Source of the DNA: JACQPU01 sp039961715
Lineage (GTDB): Bacteria > Bacteroidota > Ignavibacteria > UBA10030
DNA: 10,756 nt
Assembly: GCA_039961715.1 (NCBI GenBank)
Contig: JABRVW010000220.1
Span: 1-10,756, forward strand
Direction: 5' to 3'
Shown here one piece after another: positions 7,696-10,756 of this stretch (the stretch's first letter is position 1; every line of letters begins with the position of its first letter). Made by a program: the position numbers and the translations under genes. The notes beneath the pieces are model-generated. The model worked only from the letters and a program-made list of their open reading frames with translations, searched no databases and was not told where the DNA came from.

Positions 7696-9165
7696 TTACC
7701 GATTGATCTCCTCCACTTTGAGAGAGTACGAGTATTTGTCAAAATAGATGTTGACCTGGCCGTACTCAAGTTCTCCGCGCTGAAAATCCACCGTATCCGA
7801 CCGCACGGACTGTTTTGGGGGATTCAGAGCCTGGCTGTGATTGCTGTTGGCGGCCATGCGGTACTGGTCGAGCCCGCCAAAATAGAAATCCCTGATCATC
7901 CTGCGTTCCGCCCCGGGGCCTGAAAAATACTGCATCGCGAAGACGCCCATGTACGGATCAACGGGAATCCAGCCGTAGGGATTGATGAAAATCTCCGTCC
8001 AGTCGTGAATGGTTTTCCCGCCCGGCATGGTAAGCCATCCCGATTGCCAGCGGGCTGGGATGCCGTTGAAGCGGCAGAGCGTGATGAACAACAGGGCGGC
8101 CTGCCCGCAATCGCCATATCTTTTGGTCAGGCAATACTCGCTGATGTTCCTGATCGTCGAATACTCCAGAGCGTAGCTGTACTGAATGTTTTCCGTGATC
8201 CAGTCGTAGAAGGTACGGGCTTTCACGAGGGGATTCGTCTCCGATCCCGCCAGGGAGTCTGACAGAGCCCGGATCAACGGCGTAAAAACGATGTGAGGGC
8301 CTTCAGCAGTGAAAGTCTTGTACGTCGCATCAGACGTATCGTACGGTTGCACGGCGAGAGGCTGGAGATCAAACCGGATTCCAAAAGCCGTGTATTCGTA
8401 CTCCACGCTGAATACCGTTGGCTTGTCCCTTTCGGCCCTTTGCTCGAAGTACGCGCTGCGGATGGGAGAATCCATGGGGGCAAGGAACTTAACAGGACTC
8501 GAGGTGGCTTTCACCGCAATGTTAAGCTGATGGGGAAACGCGGTCGGAACCGGCAGCCAGGCGCGCACAAGTTCCCCCGGTGGTACTGTGTTCGCTTTGA
8601 GAGTCACGGTCATTGTATTGCGAAATGTCTTGGGCAGGACGAAGGGAGCTCCGCGCTCCTGCGCGGCCTGCGTTATGGTCTTCACGGCATCAAGCGTTGA
8701 TGCCTCGAATTGAGCGTCGGAGGGCGGATTGATCCTTCGGTTGCGGAGCTCGGGATAACGAAAGAACAAGTTACTGCGGCTGGCATTCATGAAGTACTGG
8801 ACGCTGTCAATCACACGCGTGTCGAACCGCCCTTCGGTGATCCACGTTTCGAATTCCGTCTCGGTAAGATCTTTGACGGATCGCTTCAGGGCATCGTAGA
8901 GATCGCTCCTCGTCAACGAGTAGTCCTTGCGGATGCGATCCAGCCGCTCGAGCTCAAACTCGAGCTCTTTGCGAATCTCCGGAAAGGGGGAACTGATTTG
9001 GAGGGCGAGGGCCCTGCCCAGGACCGCCGTTGCTTCAATGAACTTGCCTTGTTCTTCAAGCCGCATGGCTTCCCTGATCGCCGGAGACTCAGGGCGAGGT
9101 TCCTGGGCATAGCCGACAGACGCAACCAGGAACGCGAAAAGAAGACGTGAAAAAGGAGGGTTCAT
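7696..9165 (-). CDS. Secreted transglutaminase-like (papain-fold) protein
   Basis: 489 residues. Residues 1-20 look like a Sec signal peptide, with cleavage likely after GYA. Residues ~27-165 are helical and charged. A beta-rich region (~180-265) contains RAWLPVP, typical of the domain preceding bacterial transglutaminase cores. The core at ~315-405 keeps a full catalytic triad: C353 in GDCGQAALL, H387 in IHDWTE and D403 in PVDPYMG. The protein should act outside the cytoplasmic membrane; bacterial members are usually thought to be proteases, amidases or cross-linkers, and the substrate cannot be read from sequence. The ATG at 9165 gives a clean signal peptide, although no Shine-Dalgarno is visible. 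It is followed after one base by the DUF502 gene, suggesting that both work at the envelope. Confidence 0.88.
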   Translation of the reverse strand: MNPPFSRLLFAFLVASVGYAQEPRPESPAIREAMRLEEQGKFIEATAVLGRALALQISSPFPEIRKELEFELERLDRIRKDYSLTRSDLYDALKRSVKDLTETEFETWITEGRFDTRVIDSVQYFMNASRSNLFFRYPELRNRRINPPSDAQFEASTLDAVKTITQAAQERGAPFVLPKTFRNTMTVTLKANTVPPGELVRAWLPVPTAFPHQLNIAVKATSSPVKFLAPMDSPIRSAYFEQRAERDKPTVFSVEYEYTAFGIRFDLQPLAVQPYDTSDATYKTFTAEGPHIVFTPLIRALSDSLAGSETNPLVKARTFYDWITENIQYSYALEYSTIRNISEYCLTKRYGDCGQAALLFITLCRFNGIPARWQSGWLTMPGGKTIHDWTEIFINPYGWIPVDPYMGVFAMQYFSGPGAERRMIRDFYFGGLDQYRMAANSNHSQALNPPKQSVRSDTVDFQRGELEYGQVNIYFDKYSYSLKVEEINR

Positions 9166-9288
9166 GACGGATTTGATGTTTCAGATTTCATGGTTTCGGG
9201 ATGGGTTCCTGCGCGGAATCGTAACCAGGCGCAAAATAGGAAAAGCGGCGGTGAGGCGCAATGGAAGATCGGAAGGATTGGGAAAAGG

Positions 9289-9720
9289 TCAGGAAAGGAC
9301 CTCGGCACTCAAGTCCCCCGCGTTGAAGAATCCGCGCACGTGGTGCGCAAGATCCTTGAGCGTCATCCTCACCTTAAGGAGGGGCCTAACAAAAGGCACT
9401 CTTTGAGGGAACGATTTCATCGAATCGAAGTCAAAGAGTTCGGGATTGGAATTCGCGTAGGAGAGAATCCCCGTGGCTCCCAAGGCAAGGACGCCAATCA
9501 GGAAGCCCTGGCTCATATCGGGATTGTGCAGCATCCCGAAAACTGGTTCTGCAATGCCGGCGACGATCCCGCCTGCTCCGAGCAGGGCACCCCACGCAGC
9601 CAAGCCGAGAGGAATCCGGGTCCAGGATTCAAGCCGACCTTCTTCCCAAACCGACTTGATGCTCCGAAGGGTGAAATAACACACTGAAAAACCCAGAATG
9701 GAAACGATGAGGATTTTCAT
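9289..9720 (-). CDS. Small three-helix membrane protein of unknown function
   Basis: 143 residues that I do not recognise. The N-terminus is a hydrophobic helix (2-20), followed by a short charged loop (SVWEEGRLESW), a long glycine/alanine-rich helix (~36-63), a third helix (~71-89) and a ~50-residue soluble tail with basic and aromatic residues. I chose the ATG at 9720 because it has GGGGA six bases upstream and starts exactly at the first membrane helix. The open frame extends to 10002, but those 94 extra residues overlap the STAS gene and are low-complexity polar sequence typical of an unread frame. It lies 98 bases behind the STAS gene in the same direction, so a role as that protein's membrane partner is possible but unproven. 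Confidence 0.75.
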   Translation of the reverse strand: MKILIVSILGFSVCYFTLRSIKSVWEEGRLESWTRIPLGLAAWGALLGAGGIVAGIAEPVFGMLHNPDMSQGFLIGVLALGATGILSYANSNPELFDFDSMKSFPQRVPFVRPLLKVRMTLKDLAHHVRGFFNAGDLSAEVLS

Positions 9721-9740
9721 CGGAAATCCCCATTTCGAAA

Positions 9741-9759
9741 CCCGACCGGCAGGTTCGGG
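9741..9759 (-). other. Short hairpin between the STAS and membrane-protein genes
   Basis: In the leftward transcript, CCCGA pairs with TCGGG. An inner CC/GG pair is separated by one bulged A and closes a four-base loop. Only three T residues follow (TTTCG), so it is at most a weak terminator or attenuator. It sits about 20 bases before the membrane-protein start codon and could lower downstream expression relative to the STAS gene. Confidence 0.4.
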
Positions 9760-9818
9760 AAAGGGGCCCCCGGTATGGAGGTCGTACCCTGCTTGTGCCT
9801 GAGGACTGAAAAGAAGGA

Positions 9819-10157
9819 TTACTTGAAACTTGCGACCGCGCGGTCGACGGTTTCGTAGGTCTTGAAGACCTTGATCAGCTGGGTGATCATGAACACGCTC
9901 TCGACTTTCTCGGTCACGTTCGCAAGCCGGAGCTCCCCACCCTTGTTCTTCACCGAGGTCATGGCCGCAATGAGGGCCCCAAGGCCGGAGCTGTTGATCC
10001 ACTTGACCTTTCCGAGGTCCAGCACGATCTTCTTCACGTCATCCTGCAAGAGGCTGTAAACCTTCTGGCGAACGTCGGTGGTGTCCGGTTCACCCATCAG
10101 GTTCCCTTTCAGACTGACAACGGCAACGTCGCCGTGCATCTTTTCCTTGATGTTCAT
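9819..10157 (-). CDS. STAS-domain anti-sigma factor antagonist-like protein
   Basis: 112 residues, a single STAS domain of the SpoIIAA/RsbV type and the usual length for the family. Members are cytoplasmic switch proteins: unphosphorylated they bind an anti-sigma kinase and release its sigma factor, and phosphorylation of a conserved serine turns them off. The motif is WINSSGLGALIAA, placing the candidate phosphoserine at S57. The residue before the serine pair is Asn55 where SpoIIAA has Asp. A hydrophobic beta strand (VKKIVLDLGKV) precedes it, as in the family. The ATG at 10157 has AAGGGA eight bases upstream and a strong promoter just beyond. No kinase, phosphatase or sigma-factor gene is in the window, so the partner is unknown. 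It may regulate something other than a sigma factor. Confidence 0.92.
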   Translation of the reverse strand: MNIKEKMHGDVAVVSLKGNLMGEPDTTDVRQKVYSLLQDDVKKIVLDLGKVKWINSSGLGALIAAMTSVKNKGGELRLANVTEKVESVFMITQLIKVFKTYETVDRAVASFK

Positions 10158-10165
10158 GACGTCAT

Positions 10166-10171
10166 TCCCTT
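10166..10171 (-). promoter_or_regulatory. Ribosome binding site of the STAS gene
   Basis: The minus strand reads AAGGGA, eight bases before the ATG at 10157. This is good spacing and fixes the start of the STAS gene. Confidence 0.65.
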
Positions 10172-10193
10172 GAGGTCGGATTGAGCAACACGT

Positions 10194-10222
10194 ATGATAG
10201 CACGTTTTCCTCCCAATGTCAA
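10194..10222 (-). promoter_or_regulatory. Sigma-70 type promoter with extended -10 element
   Basis: The minus strand reads TTGACA (10222-10217), a 17-base spacer, then TATCAT (10199-10194). The -35 is a perfect match, the -10 matches five of six positions and the spacing is optimal. A TG one base before the -10 makes it an extended -10. The start point would fall near 10187, giving a ~30-base leader that contains the AAGGGA ribosome site. It should drive the STAS gene and possibly the genes downstream of it. If the organism is a Bacteroidota with TTTG/TAnnTTTG promoters, this housekeeping-type match would carry less weight. Confidence 0.75.
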
Positions 10223-10227
10223 CGGCA

Positions 10228-10260
10228 CGGACGGGTCAGAACCTGCTGACGTCCCGTCCG
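10228..10260 (-). terminator. Strong hairpin overlapping the NADH dehydrogenase stop codon
   Basis: CGGACGGG and CCCGTCCG form a perfect 8-base-pair GC-rich stem. Four further pairs (TCAG/CTGA) lie inside it after a 3-base bulge, closing a 6-base loop. The stop codon (10238-10236) lies in the inner stem. No T-run follows on the minus strand, so it is not a textbook intrinsic terminator. It could protect the transcript 3' end or help separate this gene from the STAS promoter only six bases further on. Confidence 0.6.
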
Positions 10261-10756
10261 AATACAAACGTCTTGATCCAGTCAAACACGACCAGAATCT
10301 TGTTCTTCATGCTTACAAGCCGTGTCAGGTACACCGACCGCCAGAACAGCCACGCGGCGAATCCGCGCCCCTTGACGGATTCGAGGTCAGCCAGGGCTTT
10401 GCCCGATCCGACATAGGCGAGCATGCCGTACGACTTGTAGCGGAACGGCTTCGGCTGGATTCCCTGCGACCAGGACTCCAGGGCACTGGCAAGGTACTTC
10501 CCCTGTTGCTGTGCCACCTGAGCCGTGGACGGGTAGGGCCGGCCCGTGACCGAACTACAATCGCCGAGAGCGTAGAGTCGCGAAGCTTCGGCGACACGGA
10601 GATACTCGTCCACCAGGATTCTCGATGCTGCATCGCGAGGAACGCGCAGGGATCGTACGAGCGGGGTGGCTGCGGTTCCCGCCGACCACACCACAAGCCC
10701 GTACGGAATTCGCGTGCCGTCGCGCAGAACGATCCGGCTCCGCTCGATCCGCGTGA
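10236..10756 (-). CDS. ndh: Type II NADH:quinone oxidoreductase (NDH-2), C-terminal part
   Basis: The frame runs open to the window end, so only the last 172 residues are seen; an internal GTG at 10694 is not the start. NDH-2 is a single-subunit FAD flavoprotein on the inner face of the membrane that oxidises NADH and reduces quinone without pumping protons. Visible marks are VVWSAG (21-26) in the second nucleotide-binding fold, the FAD-contacting GD at 64-65 in ALGDCSS, and the quinone-site motif AQVAQQQ (78-84). The C-terminal ~40 residues are aromatic and basic (WLFWRSVYLTRLVS, then TFVFGRDVSRF), matching the membrane-anchoring tail of the NDH-2 type known from plant and fungal mitochondria. 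The gene ends 14 bases before the -35 element of the STAS promoter. The flavoprotein family is near certain; the NDH-2 call is strong. Confidence 0.9.
   Translation of the reverse strand, partial: TRIERSRIVLRDGTRIPYGLVVWSAGTAATPLVRSLRVPRDAASRILVDEYLRVAEASRLYALGDCSSVTGRPYPSTAQVAQQQGKYLASALESWSQGIQPKPFRYKSYGMLAYVGSGKALADLESVKGRGFAAWLFWRSVYLTRLVSMKNKILVVFDWIKTFVFGRDVSRF

Noticed and set aside
7695..7769. Longer start for the DUF502 protein
   Set aside because: The extra 25 residues lie within the transglutaminase gene and are not typical of the family. The ATG at 7694 abuts the upstream stop codon.
9166..9288. Promoter for the transglutaminase gene
   Set aside because: TACGAT and TATTTTG-like strings are present on the minus strand, but none has a matching upstream element at proper spacing, so I do not annotate one.
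9721..10002. N-terminal 94-residue extension of the three-helix membrane protein
   Set aside because: It overlaps the STAS gene out of frame, is polar and repetitive, and bypasses a good start with GGGGA directly before the first membrane helix.

Overview
The window carries eight protein-coding genes, two of them cut by the window ends, and no RNA gene, insertion sequence, prophage gene or CRISPR array that I can see. One gene reads rightward (1-1050). The other seven all read leftward, from about 10756 down to 1095. Coding density is very high, and no gene-free stretch exceeds about 125 bases. The gene set (two-subunit AddAB-type nuclease/helicase with an iron-sulfur AddB, DUF502 membrane protein, secreted transglutaminase, single-domain STAS protein, type II NADH dehydrogenase) looks like chromosomal core or near-core DNA. 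My best guess is a moderately GC-rich bacterium of the Bacteroidota/Chlorobiota/Ignavibacteria neighbourhood. That placement is inference from protein flavour only.

Left part (1-1094): the 3' part of a membrane protein in which a cyclic-nucleotide-binding domain is followed by a ZIP-transporter-like membrane half. The frame is open to base 1, so the gene probably starts outside the window. It converges with the leftward genes across a 44-base gap that holds five tandem copies of a 7-base unit.

Centre (1095-6997): a leftward addA-addB pair with a 4-base ATGA overlap, encoding a UvrD-type helicase-nuclease and its partner nuclease. Both nuclease domains look intact. AddA has all the helicase motifs checked, whereas AddB has no Walker A motif and carries the four-cysteine iron-sulfur signature.

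Right-centre (7083-9165): a secreted transglutaminase-fold protein, and one base after its stop a DUF502 membrane protein. Both lie upstream of addA in the same direction and may be co-transcribed with it.

Right (9289-10756): a leftward STAS-domain protein with a near-perfect sigma-70 type promoter in front of it, and a three-helix membrane protein of unknown function behind it. Upstream of the promoter is the C-terminal part of a type II NADH:quinone oxidoreductase whose tail resembles the eukaryotic mitochondrial form. A strong hairpin overlaps its stop codon, so the promoter probably starts a new unit: STAS, membrane protein, and perhaps onward through the transglutaminase, DUF502 and AddAB genes.

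I see no clear novel multi-gene system. The least ordinary items are the cyclic-nucleotide/ZIP-like fusion, the heptanucleotide array, the STAS plus unknown membrane protein pair, and the placing of envelope genes ahead of the recombination nuclease.
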